Source of the DNA: an uncultured Eubacterium sp. | GTDB lineage: Bacteria > Bacillota > Clostridia > Lachnospirales > Lachnospiraceae | Length of the DNA stretch: 64,000 bases | Reading direction: 5' to 3' | Assembly: GCA_945910225.1 (NCBI GenBank) | Contig: CAMDYG010000008.1 | Location: 1 to 64,000, forward strand | In this document: one piece after another, positions 1-8,363 of the stretch | Layout of the letters: the number at the start of each line of letters is the position of its first letter | Numbering within the stretch: the stretch's first letter is position 1 | The notes under the pieces: generated by a model | Told to the model about the DNA's origin: nothing | What the model saw: the letters and a program-made list of their open reading frames with translations, nothing else | Databases searched by the model: none | Made by a program: the position numbers and the translations under genes

Positions 1-101
1 TGGGTTGCCCGAAAATAAAGGAAAGTTGAGAGCAAACACGAAAAACTTCCAGTTTCCAGACTATATTTTACAGAATACCCGCAAATCACCAACCTACAAC
101 C

Positions 102-121
102 ATATATAATAACTATGATAC
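102..121 (+). repeat. 20 bp direct repeat, left copy
   Basis: ATATATAATAACTATGATAC recurs at 1377-1396 with one mismatch. The two copies bracket the NERD gene and its decayed neighbour. The box contains TATAAT, so the repeat could also be a duplicated promoter. Confidence 0.6.
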
Positions 122-131
122 AAAGAAACAT

Positions 132-191
132 AGCAAGTACTTGAGTAATAAAACTTAAATACCTGTTCTTATTTTATTTATAGGAGGTTGT
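132..191 (+). repeat. Duplicated hairpin leader, copy 1
   Basis: This 60 bp segment is closely matched at 968-1027. It forms a stem AGTACTTGAGT/ACTTAAATAC with one mismatch and ends in a T-rich stretch followed by an AGGAGGTTGT ribosome site and a short frame at 194. Having the same leader before two short or broken frames suggests a duplicated promoter-proximal segment. Confidence 0.6.
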
Positions 192-316
192 CAATGTTAT
201 TGGTAATGGATGAGGATTACTTTACCGGGGTTCGAACCCAGTGGGTTTATTTATTCTTTATTAATTTTTAAAATAGGTTTATGATAGAATCAATTTAAAT
301 ACAGAGGTGATATGAA

Positions 317-937
317 TTGATTATAACAGTCATAGCGATATTGATAGCTGTACTTATTATTATCGTTGTAACTAATATTGGTAATAATAGTAGCGGTAAT
401 AATAAAAAGCCACATACTTATGAACCGTGGGTGATTGAAGCACCTGAAAAGCGGGCTGGTCGTCGGGGAGAACATATAGCGACAGAAATCATTAAGGGAG
501 TACTTCGTGAAGGAGATTATTTATTCACCAATATTTCTGTATCGTACGATGGAAAGCGCACAGAACTTGATAATGTTGTTGTAAATAAATATGGTGTGTT
601 TATTTTTGAAGTTAAGAATTACAAGGGTCAACTTTATGGCAATGAGGATGATTATAATTGGGAAAAATATAAAGATGACGGATATGGAAATACATTTGTG
701 AAAGAAGTCAAAAATCCTGTTAAGCAGGTAAGAAGGCAGATTTATATCCTTGCGAAATATCTGGAAGGCTATAATGTGTGGGTTGAAGGATATGTTATTT
801 TAATCAGAAATAACAGTCCAGTTCAAAGTACATATATTTTGCAGAGTGTCGAAGATATCGACAGGGCAATTCATACATTTAAACGAAATCATCTGAGTAG
901 GGACACGGTTGAATCAATTAAGAAGATGCTTGTATAA
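317..937 (+). CDS. Membrane-anchored NERD-domain (nuclease-related) protein
   Basis: Residues 1-20 are a hydrophobic anchor rich in Ile and Val. A Gly/Asn-rich linker and a NERD-type region follow, from about residue 45 to 150, with the RRGEHIATEII, ELDNVVVNKYGVFIFEVKNYKG and QVRRQIY segments typical of the family. NERD domains belong to the restriction-endonuclease-like fold; here D83 (ELDN), E97 and K99 (EVKN) fit the D...ExK catalytic pattern. The TTG start is chosen because AGGTGA lies 8 nt upstream, whereas the ATG at 312 is followed by a stop after two codons. The substrate is unknown; a DNA-processing or defence-related role is inference from the family. The gene sits alone between duplicated leader sequences, as in an accessory patch. 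Confidence 0.85.
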   Translation: MIITVIAILIAVLIIIVVTNIGNNSSGNNKKPHTYEPWVIEAPEKRAGRRGEHIATEIIKGVLREGDYLFTNISVSYDGKRTELDNVVVNKYGVFIFEVKNYKGQLYGNEDDYNWEKYKDDGYGNTFVKEVKNPVKQVRRQIYILAKYLEGYNVWVEGYVILIRNNSPVQSTYILQSVEDIDRAIHTFKRNHLSRDTVESIKKMLV

Positions 938-967
938 TCATGGTAGATTATAATTATTAAAAATAAG

Positions 968-1027
968 AGCAAGTACTTGAGTATAGAAACTTAAGTGCGT
1001 GCTCTTATTTTATTTATAGGAGGTTGT
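968..1027 (+). repeat. Duplicated hairpin leader, copy 2 (also terminator-like)
   Basis: Near-copy of 132-191. The stem is longer here: TAAGAGC from 964 pairs with GCTCTTA ending at 1007, enclosing AGTACTTGAGT/ACTTAAGTGC, and a T-rich stretch follows. It could terminate the NERD transcript. Like copy 1 it ends in an AGGAGGTTGT ribosome site, here before the broken frame at 1029. Confidence 0.65.
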
Positions 1028-1028
1028 T

Positions 1029-1376
1029 ATGGACGACAGAATGAATGATGTGATTGATGAAGTGCAGAAAAGACTTGGAGAAGAATATAATCATTGATAT
1101 TGATTTACGGATATTGTATCAAAGACAGATAATCAGTCTCAGGAAGATGTCAGCAACACTCCTGAGACTATTTTTGTACTGACTAATTTCAAAAAGCATT
1201 TTAGGATATGATTAAAGAGGCCATTAAAGAGAACTTGGAGAAGGCAGATGTAATCCCTTACAATCTGTATTACTATAACGCCGTAAATGACGCTGTTAGC
1301 ATTGTGAAATAGGAGGCTGGTATAATAAATCAAAGAGTGACAAAAAGGTAGCTCAATATATTAAAGAACATGAATA
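1029..1376 (+). pseudogene. Decayed small gene, frameshifted remnants
   Basis: A good ribosome site precedes an ATG at 1029, but the frame stops after 22 codons (MDDRMNDVIDEVQKRLGEEY...). Coding-like stretches continue in shifted frames: one across about 1105-1206 (contains SQEDVSNTPETIFVLTNF), one at 1208-1309 beginning MIKEAIKENLEKADVIPY, and a last one ending near 1375. The amino-acid composition looks real, so this is best read as one small gene broken by at least two frameshifts. I do not recognise the family. Confidence 0.45.
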
Positions 1377-1396
1377 ATATATAATAACTTTGATAC
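1377..1396 (+). repeat. 20 bp direct repeat, right copy
   Basis: Matches 102-121 at 19 of 20 positions and closes the accessory patch just before the methyltransferase gene. Confidence 0.6.
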
Positions 1397-1482
1397 GTTT
1401 TGTGTTAAAATGGGTAAAAAGATAATAATAAGGGCGGCCCTACTGTGTAGCATGCGTGAGAATAAAAGGAGATGGCAGCATC

Positions 1483-2154
1483 ATGAACAAGGCATACGAG
1501 CGCGAAACAGAAATGTGGAATCAGGTATTTAAGGAATGTACACCTGTGGATTTAAGAAATTTAGATTTACAAGTGGAAACAATGTTTGATGAAGCATTAA
1601 AGCTGTTTGCACAAAAAACAACAAATGTATTAGATTTTGGCTGTGGTACTGGAGATATTTCTTTTCAATATTTGCAGTATCAGCCTACACATAAAGTGTT
1701 AGGAATTGATGCCTCAAAAACAGGCATCGAATTTGCAACAGAAACAGCAAGATTAAGTGATTATAAAACGGCAACTTTTATTGAAGGTACAGATCATATG
1801 GTAAAGCAATTAGAAGAGAATTCATTTGATGGAGTGATATTATCAAATGTGTTGGATGTAATGCCAAAAGATGTGTCAAAGGAAGTGGTTGATGATTTAG
1901 AACGGGTATTGAAGCCTGGTGGATATTGGTTTATAAAAATGAATCCGTATTATTCAAAAGAAGAACTGGAAAGTTTCGGATATGAGAATATGGGAAATAA
2001 CATTTATGAAGAGAATCATGTTATGAGATTAAGACAGGCTACAACAAATTACTGGAAAGAAAGATTTGCGCGTTTTGGAAAGGAAATTATTTATCTGGAA
2101 TTTGAGTATCCATGGCAGGAGGGAATGAATCGTCTGTTTGTTTACCAGAGTTAA
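1483..2154 (+). CDS. Class I SAM-dependent methyltransferase
   Basis: A protein of 223 residues. Motif I is VLDFGCGTGDISF near residue 50, followed by an acidic post-I residue (GIDAS) and the motif IV/post region FDGVILSNVLDVMPKD, the order expected of Methyltransf_11/25 enzymes that bind SAM in a Rossmann fold. The C-terminal part shows no domain that fixes the acceptor, so the substrate is unknown. I chose the ATG at 1483 because AAAGGAG lies about 10 nt upstream; a GTG nine codons earlier (1456) lacks a comparable site. The gene stands alone on the strand, before a strong promoter for the next gene. Confidence 0.85.
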   Translation: MNKAYERETEMWNQVFKECTPVDLRNLDLQVETMFDEALKLFAQKTTNVLDFGCGTGDISFQYLQYQPTHKVLGIDASKTGIEFATETARLSDYKTATFIEGTDHMVKQLEENSFDGVILSNVLDVMPKDVSKEVVDDLERVLKPGGYWFIKMNPYYSKEELESFGYENMGNNIYEENHVMRLRQATTNYWKERFARFGKEIIYLEFEYPWQEGMNRLFVYQS

Positions 2155-2175
2155 AAGGATCTGGGTGTACCACAT

Positions 2176-2204
2176 TTGCAATAATAGGAAGTTTGCGCTA
2201 TAAT
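2176..2204 (+). promoter_or_regulatory. Sigma-A promoter for the EAL-domain gene
   Basis: TTGCAA (2176-2181), a 17 bp spacer, then TATAAT (2199-2204), about 50 bp upstream of the start at 2255. Confidence 0.75.
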
Positions 2205-2254
2205 ACTATTTAAACAAGTCGTGAAGTTTAATGTTGATTTAGGAGATATCGCTT

Positions 2255-4522
2255 ATGAGAGTATTTTATGGGCTTATTATTACGGCGGTAATTTTAATGA
2301 TTGGGGCGTGCGCTTTAAAGGCATATAAAAAAGAGGGTACACTGGCAAGAGTTGTGTTTTTATATGAGCTTGGTGCATTTATATGTGGAATAGTATTTGT
2401 AGTGTATACATATGTTCCAGGGACTACCATTACAGTGCTGTGTAAGGGACTTATTATGGCGAGCTTTGACTGGCTGCTTGTACTTCTAATGTATTATACC
2501 CAGTATTATACGGGCATGTTTAAGGGCATTGTTGGCATAAAAGTTTTTATGATTGCCTATTCGCTGTTTGAGACCGTTGCATTTTTGATTAATACATGGA
2601 CGAGATGGATATTTGATATAACAGATATATCAAATAACCAGATAATTGTTCAGTTTGCAAAAGGTAATGTTCTGGGCAGGTTACATTATGTATTTGCTTA
2701 TTGCATTATGCTGCTGCTTATTTTAAGTTATATAGTAATGGTTGTGAGAATATCAAGATTCTACAGATTCAGGTATTTAGCTATTCTCATATTATTACTT
2801 GCTGCATTTTTGCTTGATATGCTTACTATGTGGTCTGATTCAATATATGACATGTCAATGGTTGCATTTGGTATCATGTCTATACTTATATATTATCTGA
2901 CATACAGGTATGTTCCTAATGAGCTTATTGAGAATACATTTTCACTTATAATAAGGGATATGAATAGTGGAATTATATGCTTTGATAATGCTGGAAGATG
3001 TATATACTGTAATGGCGTTGTTAAGGAAATTTATTCTATTACTGATAATATTAATGAAGTAGAGCATAATTATGCAGGCTGGCTTCAGACTCAGGCAGAG
3101 CATGATAATAAGAAATTCAGGCAGACAATCAGCGTGGGAGATGAGAGGAGAAGCTTTGATATTTCATATAATCGTGTATATGATGATAAGCGTAATTTTA
3201 TATGTGATTATTTCATATTTAATGATCGTACGGAAGCTGTTGAGCTTTTAGAATATGAAAAGTTCAGAGCTACTCATGATAATCTCACGGGACTTCTTAA
3301 TAAGGAGCAGTTCTATGAGGAAACTGCCAATGTAGTGAAAAACGACAAGAATCACAAATATTGCCTGGTGTGCAGTAATATTAAAGATTTTAAGCTTGTT
3401 AATGAGCTTTTTGGAATCGAAAAAGGTGATGAAATTATTAAAATGCAGGCGGAGCTTATTAAGGCTTCATCTGAAAGCGGCTATATATGTGGAAGAATCC
3501 AGAATGACAGATTTGCTGTGTGTATGCCGAAGGATAGTTTTAAGAATGAAATAATGCAGAATAGTATTGCAAGCATGCAGGACAGATTTAATAATGCATC
3601 ATTTAAGATAAGAGTTGTAGTTGGTGTTTACGATATTGAAGATGTTGATGAGCCTGTAAGTAATATGTGTGATAAAGCATTTATTGCGAGCGAGACTATT
3701 AAGAATAATTATGAAACTAATATTGCATACTATGATGATAAGCTGTTAAAGAGAACTCTTGAAGAAAGAAGAGTTATAGGAGAGTTTGAAGGAGCAATTG
3801 AAAGAAAAGAATTTAAAATGTTTCTTCAGCCACAGGTTAATACTCATGGTAAGGCTTATGGAGCAGAGGCGCTTGTGCGTTGGCAGCATCCGGAGAGAGG
3901 GTTGCTGTCGCCATTTTTCTTCATTGATATTCTGGAGGCTACAGGTCTTATATATAAGCTTGATATGTATATGTGGGAATGTGCTGCAGCTAAATTAAGT
4001 GAATGGAAGAAGAAGGGTGATACTGTTCATTATATTTCTGTAAATATATCTACTAAGGATTTTTATCTTATAGATGTTTATGAGGTTATTACATCAATTG
4101 TCAAGAAATATGATATTGAACCTAAGATGTTAAAACTGGAGATTACCGAGACAGCACTTATGTCTGATCTTGAGAAGAATATGGAGGTAATTAAGAACCT
4201 CAGGGATTATGGATTTAAGATAGAGATTGATGATTTTGGAAGTGGATATTCTTCGCTGAATATGTTAAAAGATATAAGTGCAGATGTTCTTAAGATTGAT
4301 ATGGCATTCCTTCGTGCTACAGAGAATGAGGTTAAGGGACAGGATATTCTGGAGACTATTATTTCTCTTGGTGGAAAGCTTGGAATGGAGGTAATTACTG
4401 AAGGAGTAGAGACAGACAGGCAGCTTATTATGCTGACAGAGATGGGCTGTCATATATTCCAGGGATATTATTTCTCAAAGCCTATACCAGTCGAAGAATT
4501 TGAAGAAAAATATATGAAATAA
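2255..4522 (+). CDS. Membrane c-di-GMP phosphodiesterase: 7TM, PAS, degenerate GGDEF, EAL
   Basis: Order of parts in 755 residues: about seven membrane helices (1-225) resembling the histidine-kinase N-terminal 7TM sensor, a PAS-like segment (about 228-330), a GGDEF domain (about 335-495) and an EAL domain (about 505-750). The GGDEF signature is replaced by RIQNDRF near residue 415, so diguanylate cyclase activity is unlikely and the domain may be regulatory. The EAL domain keeps its metal and catalytic motifs: EALVRW, SVNIST, LEITET, DDFGSGYSS, LKID, EGVE and QGYYFSKP. It should therefore hydrolyse c-di-GMP at the membrane in response to an unknown signal. A strong promoter and AGGAGA site precede it. 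A PilZ protein at 34149 is a possible effector. Confidence 0.92.
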   Translation: MRVFYGLIITAVILMIGACALKAYKKEGTLARVVFLYELGAFICGIVFVVYTYVPGTTITVLCKGLIMASFDWLLVLLMYYTQYYTGMFKGIVGIKVFMIAYSLFETVAFLINTWTRWIFDITDISNNQIIVQFAKGNVLGRLHYVFAYCIMLLLILSYIVMVVRISRFYRFRYLAILILLLAAFLLDMLTMWSDSIYDMSMVAFGIMSILIYYLTYRYVPNELIENTFSLIIRDMNSGIICFDNAGRCIYCNGVVKEIYSITDNINEVEHNYAGWLQTQAEHDNKKFRQTISVGDERRSFDISYNRVYDDKRNFICDYFIFNDRTEAVELLEYEKFRATHDNLTGLLNKEQFYEETANVVKNDKNHKYCLVCSNIKDFKLVNELFGIEKGDEIIKMQAELIKASSESGYICGRIQNDRFAVCMPKDSFKNEIMQNSIASMQDRFNNASFKIRVVVGVYDIEDVDEPVSNMCDKAFIASETIKNNYETNIAYYDDKLLKRTLEERRVIGEFEGAIERKEFKMFLQPQVNTHGKAYGAEALVRWQHPERGLLSPFFFIDILEATGLIYKLDMYMWECAAAKLSEWKKKGDTVHYISVNISTKDFYLIDVYEVITSIVKKYDIEPKMLKLEITETALMSDLEKNMEVIKNLRDYGFKIEIDDFGSGYSSLNMLKDISADVLKIDMAFLRATENEVKGQDILETIISLGGKLGMEVITEGVETDRQLIMLTEMGCHIFQGYYFSKPIPVEEFEEKYMK

Positions 4523-4537
4523 TAATGGGAGGAAGTT

Positions 4538-5362
4538 ATGAGCGAGAATTGTTCAGGAAGCTGCTCAAGCTGCAGTTCAGACTGCGAATCAAGAAAAGGA
4601 CCACAGATATTAAGAAATGCCAATAATGGCAAAGTTAAGAAGGTTATAGCTGTTGTCAGTGGCAAGGGTGGGGTTGGTAAATCACTTGTCACATCAATGC
4701 TGGCAGTTAAAGCTAATAAGGAAGGAAAGAAAGCGGCAATACTTGATGCAGATATTACAGGACCATCTATTCCTAAGTCTTTTGGACTTACAGAAAGGGT
4801 AACATGTAATGAAGATGGAACTGTAATGTATCCTGAGACTTCAAAGAATGGTATTAAGGTTATGTCACTTAATCTTCTTATGGAAAAGGAGACTGATCCG
4901 GTTATATGGAGAGGCCCTGTTATTGCGGGGGTTGTTAAGCAGTTCTGGGAAGATGTTGACTGGGATGAGACAGACTGTATGTTTGTTGATTGTCCACCGG
5001 GAACAGGCGATGTACCTCTTACAGTTTTTCAGTCTATGCCAATAGACGGAATTATTATTGTAACTTCACCACAGGATCTTGTTTCGATGATTGTGGAGAA
5101 GGCAATTAATATGGCTAAGCTTATGAATATTCCGGTTCTTGGAATTGTCGAGAATATGTCTTATTTCAAATGTCCAGATTGCGGTAATATTCATTATATA
5201 TACGGAAAGAGTAAGATTGATGAAGTGGCAGCAGCTAACGATATCAAGACTGTTGCAAAGCTTCCAATGGACGCAAAGGTAGCTGGACTTGTCGATTCAG
5301 GAAAGGCTGAGGAACTTGATGTGTCTGCATTAGATGGAATATTTGATGCAATTATGGCTTAA
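4538..5362 (+). CDS. Mrp/NBP35-family Fe-S cluster carrier ATPase
   Basis: A P-loop NTPase of the SIMIBI class with the deviant Walker A SGKGGVGKS near residue 42, the switch motif DADITGPSIP, and the family motif VDCPPGTGD. The CxxC pair FKCPDCG near residue 210 is the Mrp/NubPL site that holds a bridging Fe-S cluster between protomers. The N-terminus carries a short Cys cluster (CSGSCSSCSSDC), reminiscent of Nbp35 forms. Expected role: cytoplasmic Fe-S cluster scaffold or transfer. The gene follows the EAL gene by 15 bp and precedes the CgeB-like gene by 12 bp, so the three may share a transcript. Confidence 0.93.
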   Translation: MSENCSGSCSSCSSDCESRKGPQILRNANNGKVKKVIAVVSGKGGVGKSLVTSMLAVKANKEGKKAAILDADITGPSIPKSFGLTERVTCNEDGTVMYPETSKNGIKVMSLNLLMEKETDPVIWRGPVIAGVVKQFWEDVDWDETDCMFVDCPPGTGDVPLTVFQSMPIDGIIIVTSPQDLVSMIVEKAINMAKLMNIPVLGIVENMSYFKCPDCGNIHYIYGKSKIDEVAAANDIKTVAKLPMDAKVAGLVDSGKAEELDVSALDGIFDAIMA

Positions 5363-5374
5363 CAGAGAAGAATA

Positions 5375-6610
5375 ATGAAAAGATTGATTTTATTTAAAGG
5401 CGGAGTAGAAACATTAGAATTCTTTACAGAGCAGATGGCTGCTGTATGGGAGAAGATGGGCTGCTCCGTCTTCTGGTATAATTTAATGTTACAGCAGGCC
5501 AGTTCTTCTGCACTGGTGGAATTTTTTAAGGCTCACAGCTCAGACGAGTGGTATATGTTTACATTTAACTTTGAAGGAATAGCAGGAGAAGCCGGTCTGT
5601 ATCGTGATGATGGCTGGAATTTCTGGGACTGGGCAGGTGTTAAGGTTGTAAATGTGGTTGTAGATCACCCGCTTTATTACAACAAATATATCCGAAAGCA
5701 CCCTGAAAAGTATATCCAGCTTGATATTGATGAAATGCATGTCGCATACATGAACAGGTTTTTCCCGGAAGTACATACTGAATATATGCTTACAGCCGGA
5801 ACAGAGCTTAATTATAACAGATGTATAATGCCTGATAAGAATTACCTGTCAATGAAGGAAAGACCGATAGATATTATATTTACAGGTAATTACACTCCGA
5901 AAAGAATACTAAGGAAACATCTGGATAACATGGATGATGAGTATATAGATTTCTATGAGGGTGTGCTGTCATATCTGATAGATAATCCGTCAGAGACAAT
6001 TGATGCAGCGGCGGAAAATGCGTTACGAAGGGAGTTTCCTGATATTACAGACGACCAGCTTGTCGACTGCATGCCTAATATGATGTATGCAGACCTTGCT
6101 GTAAGATTCCACTACAGGGAGCTTGCGATAAGGGCACTGGCTGATTCAGGACTTAAGATTCATACTTATGGCGAAGGTTATAATTATATCGAATGTAACC
6201 ACCATGAGAATATAATTGAGCATGGAGGTGTTGATTCCAAGGTGTGTCTTGATATGATTAGTCAGGCAAAGATTTCTCTTAATGTAATGCCATGGTTTAA
6301 GATGGGCGCACACGACAGAGTGTTTAACACTATGCTTAATGGAGGTGTTGCACTCACTGATGCTTCGCTGTTTTATGTGAACACATTTGCAGATGGTGAA
6401 AATGTGTTGTTCTATTCACTTGAGGATTTAAGGGACTATGAAAAGTCGGGATATGATGAGCGTATTGCGGCACGAATCACGGATAAGGTTAAATGTGCTT
6501 TAGATGATACGAAACATTTGCAGGAAATCGCAGACAATGGATATGAGTGCTGCAAGGGCAGGCACAGCTGGATTGAGAGGGCTGGGGTGATTGAGAAGTA
6601 TTTTCACTAA
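5375..6610 (+). CDS. CgeB-like glycosyltransferase family protein
   Basis: 411 residues. The C-terminal part (about 255-405) looks like the Glyco_trans_1_2/CgeB domain: a segment IHTYGEGYNYIECNHHENI, then SQAKISLNVMPWFKMGAHDRVFNTMLNGGVALTD, the usual nucleotide-sugar-binding loop with a conserved Asp-Arg. The N-terminal half (KGGVETLEFFTEQM...) would be the acceptor-side Rossmann lobe. CgeB is known from Bacillus spore-crust maturation, but this family is common in non-sporulating gut bacteria, so the acceptor is unknown. No signal peptide; a cytoplasmic enzyme is expected. The start follows an AGAGAAG ribosome site. Confidence 0.75.
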   Translation: MKRLILFKGGVETLEFFTEQMAAVWEKMGCSVFWYNLMLQQASSSALVEFFKAHSSDEWYMFTFNFEGIAGEAGLYRDDGWNFWDWAGVKVVNVVVDHPLYYNKYIRKHPEKYIQLDIDEMHVAYMNRFFPEVHTEYMLTAGTELNYNRCIMPDKNYLSMKERPIDIIFTGNYTPKRILRKHLDNMDDEYIDFYEGVLSYLIDNPSETIDAAAENALRREFPDITDDQLVDCMPNMMYADLAVRFHYRELAIRALADSGLKIHTYGEGYNYIECNHHENIIEHGGVDSKVCLDMISQAKISLNVMPWFKMGAHDRVFNTMLNGGVALTDASLFYVNTFADGENVLFYSLEDLRDYEKSGYDERIAARITDKVKCALDDTKHLQEIADNGYECCKGRHSWIERAGVIEKYFH

Positions 6611-6742
6611 AGAGAATATAATAAGTATAGTGAGGGCACTTTTTCTGTATTTCATGCCATAAATCGCTAGAATATATGACTCAATTACAGTATTATTATA
6701 AATAACAGATACGGACAGGTTATTTAATGATAGGAGTATATG

Positions 6743-8134
6743 ATGGCAAATTCACAAAAAGGCAAGATTGATATGACCACAGGTCGTATCATGAGAAATA
6801 TTATACTGTTTGCGATACCGATTATTATTGGAAATGTTTTGCAGCAGTTATATACTACGGTTGATGCACTTGTAATAGGTAAATACTGTGGCGATACATC
6901 TTTAGCTGCGGTAGGAACGAGTTCACAGCCGGTTGAAGTATTATTATGTGTTTTTTTGGGAATAGGAACAGGTGTGTCTATTCTTATTTCACAATATACC
7001 GGGGGCAAGGAATCGGAAAAGGTTGTTTCAGTATGTGGAACTTCAATAACATTTATATACATTATTGGTATTCCGATTGGAATTCTTGGATGGTTTGCAG
7101 CACCATATATTCTGGAATTCATGAAAGTACCGCAGGATGTGTGGAATGCCGCATTAATCTATACGAGGGTTGTATTCTTAGGTACACTTGGTAATCTGGG
7201 GTATAATATGAATGCCGGAATTTTAAGAGGACTTGGAGACAGCAAGGCTTCATTATGGTTTCTGGTCGTGTCATGTGTTTCTAATATAGTATTTGATTTA
7301 TTGTTTGTTGCAGGGCTCGGTATGGATGTAGCAGGAGCAGCACTTTCTACAAGTATTGCCATGTTTATTTCATGGATTGTAAGTATAGTTTATATAAGAA
7401 AAAAGTTTCCGGAGATACAGTTTACATTTTTGCCGAGAAGATTCTCTGGAACTATGATGAAAGATATTCTGGCTATTGGCTTGCCTGTTGGACTTAACAA
7501 TTCGCTTTATTCATTAGGACATGTTGCATTACAGACCTTTAATAACTCACAGGGGGCTATATTTATGGCCGGAGGTGCAGTAGCAGGAAGAATTACAGGA
7601 TGTTCTAACATAGCAATTACCGGAGTGTCTTCGGCGGCCACTACATTTTCAGGACAGAATTATGGTGCGAAGAAATATGCAAGAATTAAAGAGGGACACT
7701 GGAGGATTCCATTGTGTTCAGGTCTGATTACATTAAGTTTTGGCTTGTTTTTCATTATGATACATAAACCTATAATCAGGTTCTTTTCATCGGATGAAAT
7801 GGTGTTGATGTATGCAAGCAGACATGTTATTGTCATGCTGCTTTCCCAGTGGTTTTATGCTATTTTTAACTGTATAATATCTATTGTAAACGGGACTGGA
7901 AAGGTGCGTTATACTACAATTGTCAACATTCTTATGCTTTGGGCAGTCAGAATTCCGAGTGCCTATATTATTAACAGATATTTTGATGGAACATGGGTAA
8001 TGTTGTGCTTCCCAATTTCTTTCAGCTTTGGAATGTTTGCAATGATAGGTTATTATCTGTTCTCACCAGCATGGAAGGAAGTTATGATACTGGCGGGAAA
8101 GGAACAAAATGAAGCTGAGAAGAATCTGGCGTAA
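6743..8134 (+). CDS. MATE-family multidrug/cation antiporter
   Basis: Twelve hydrophobic helices are arranged as two MatE repeats. The conserved N-terminus (KIDMTTGRIMRNIILFAIPIIIGNVLQQLY) is typical of the DinF/NorM-like Firmicute branch, and the paired motif recurs after residue 235 (ILAIGLPVGLNNSLYSLG). It should export drugs or metabolites using Na+ or H+. ATG codons lie at 6740 and 6743; I prefer 6743 because the TAGGAG site is then 6 nt away rather than 3. A second, diverged MATE gene lies at 44443. No regulator is adjacent. Confidence 0.9.
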   Translation: MANSQKGKIDMTTGRIMRNIILFAIPIIIGNVLQQLYTTVDALVIGKYCGDTSLAAVGTSSQPVEVLLCVFLGIGTGVSILISQYTGGKESEKVVSVCGTSITFIYIIGIPIGILGWFAAPYILEFMKVPQDVWNAALIYTRVVFLGTLGNLGYNMNAGILRGLGDSKASLWFLVVSCVSNIVFDLLFVAGLGMDVAGAALSTSIAMFISWIVSIVYIRKKFPEIQFTFLPRRFSGTMMKDILAIGLPVGLNNSLYSLGHVALQTFNNSQGAIFMAGGAVAGRITGCSNIAITGVSSAATTFSGQNYGAKKYARIKEGHWRIPLCSGLITLSFGLFFIMIHKPIIRFFSSDEMVLMYASRHVIVMLLSQWFYAIFNCIISIVNGTGKVRYTTIVNILMLWAVRIPSAYIINRYFDGTWVMLCFPISFSFGMFAMIGYYLFSPAWKEVMILAGKEQNEAEKNLA

Positions 8135-8176
8135 GGTTGACGACATCGTAAGAATATGGTAATATAGCACATGTTT

Positions 8177-8258
8177 GCGGATATGGCGGAATTGGCAGAC
8201 GCGCTAGATTTAGGTTCTAGTGTCAACAGACGTGCAGGTTCAACTCCTGTTATCCGCA
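8177..8258 (+). tRNA. tRNA-Leu (anticodon UAG)
   Basis: A type II tRNA fold. Acceptor GCGGATA pairs with TATCCGC with A as discriminator. The anticodon arm has loop TTTAGGT (anticodon TAG), there is a short variable arm, and the T-arm is GCAGGTTCAACTCCTGT. No CCA is encoded. Confidence 0.95.
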
Positions 8259-8264
8259 TATTTT

Positions 8265-8299
8265 AAGGCTGATGCACTTTTTTGTGCGTCAGCTTTTTT
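8265..8299 (+). terminator. Rho-independent terminator of tRNA-Leu
   Basis: GCTGATGCAC pairs with GTGCGTCAGC across a six-T loop, followed by a run of T residues. Confidence 0.9.
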
Positions 8300-8303
8300 A
8301 GAT

Positions 8304-8332
8304 TTGGAAAATATCAGATTGTGATGTACAAT
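8304..8332 (+). promoter_or_regulatory. Promoter for aldose-1-epimerase-like gene
   Basis: TTGGAA (8304-8309), 17 bp, TACAAT (8327-8332), 31 bp before the start. Confidence 0.65.
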
Positions 8333-8363
8333 TAAAGAAAATGTATCCGGAAAGGAGAATAAT

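Larger units (their letters stand above)
1..316. other. Intergenic start of window, no gene recognised
   Basis: I see no convincing gene here. The segment holds a TATAAT-like box near 105-110, the first copy of a duplicated hairpin leader (132-191), and a 25-codon reading frame from 194 behind a good AGGAGG site that matches nothing I recognise. Around 226-240 the string GGGGTTCGAACCC looks like a tRNA T-arm, but no acceptor or anticodon arm accompanies it. Confidence 0.5.

Noticed and set aside
226-240. tRNA gene or tRNA-targeted attachment site
   Set aside because: Only a T-arm-like string is present; no acceptor, D or anticodon arm, and no integrase nearby.
1390-1426. Promoter for the methyltransferase gene
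   Set aside because: TTGATA at 1390 has no -10 box at an acceptable distance; GATAAT at 1421 is 25 bp away.
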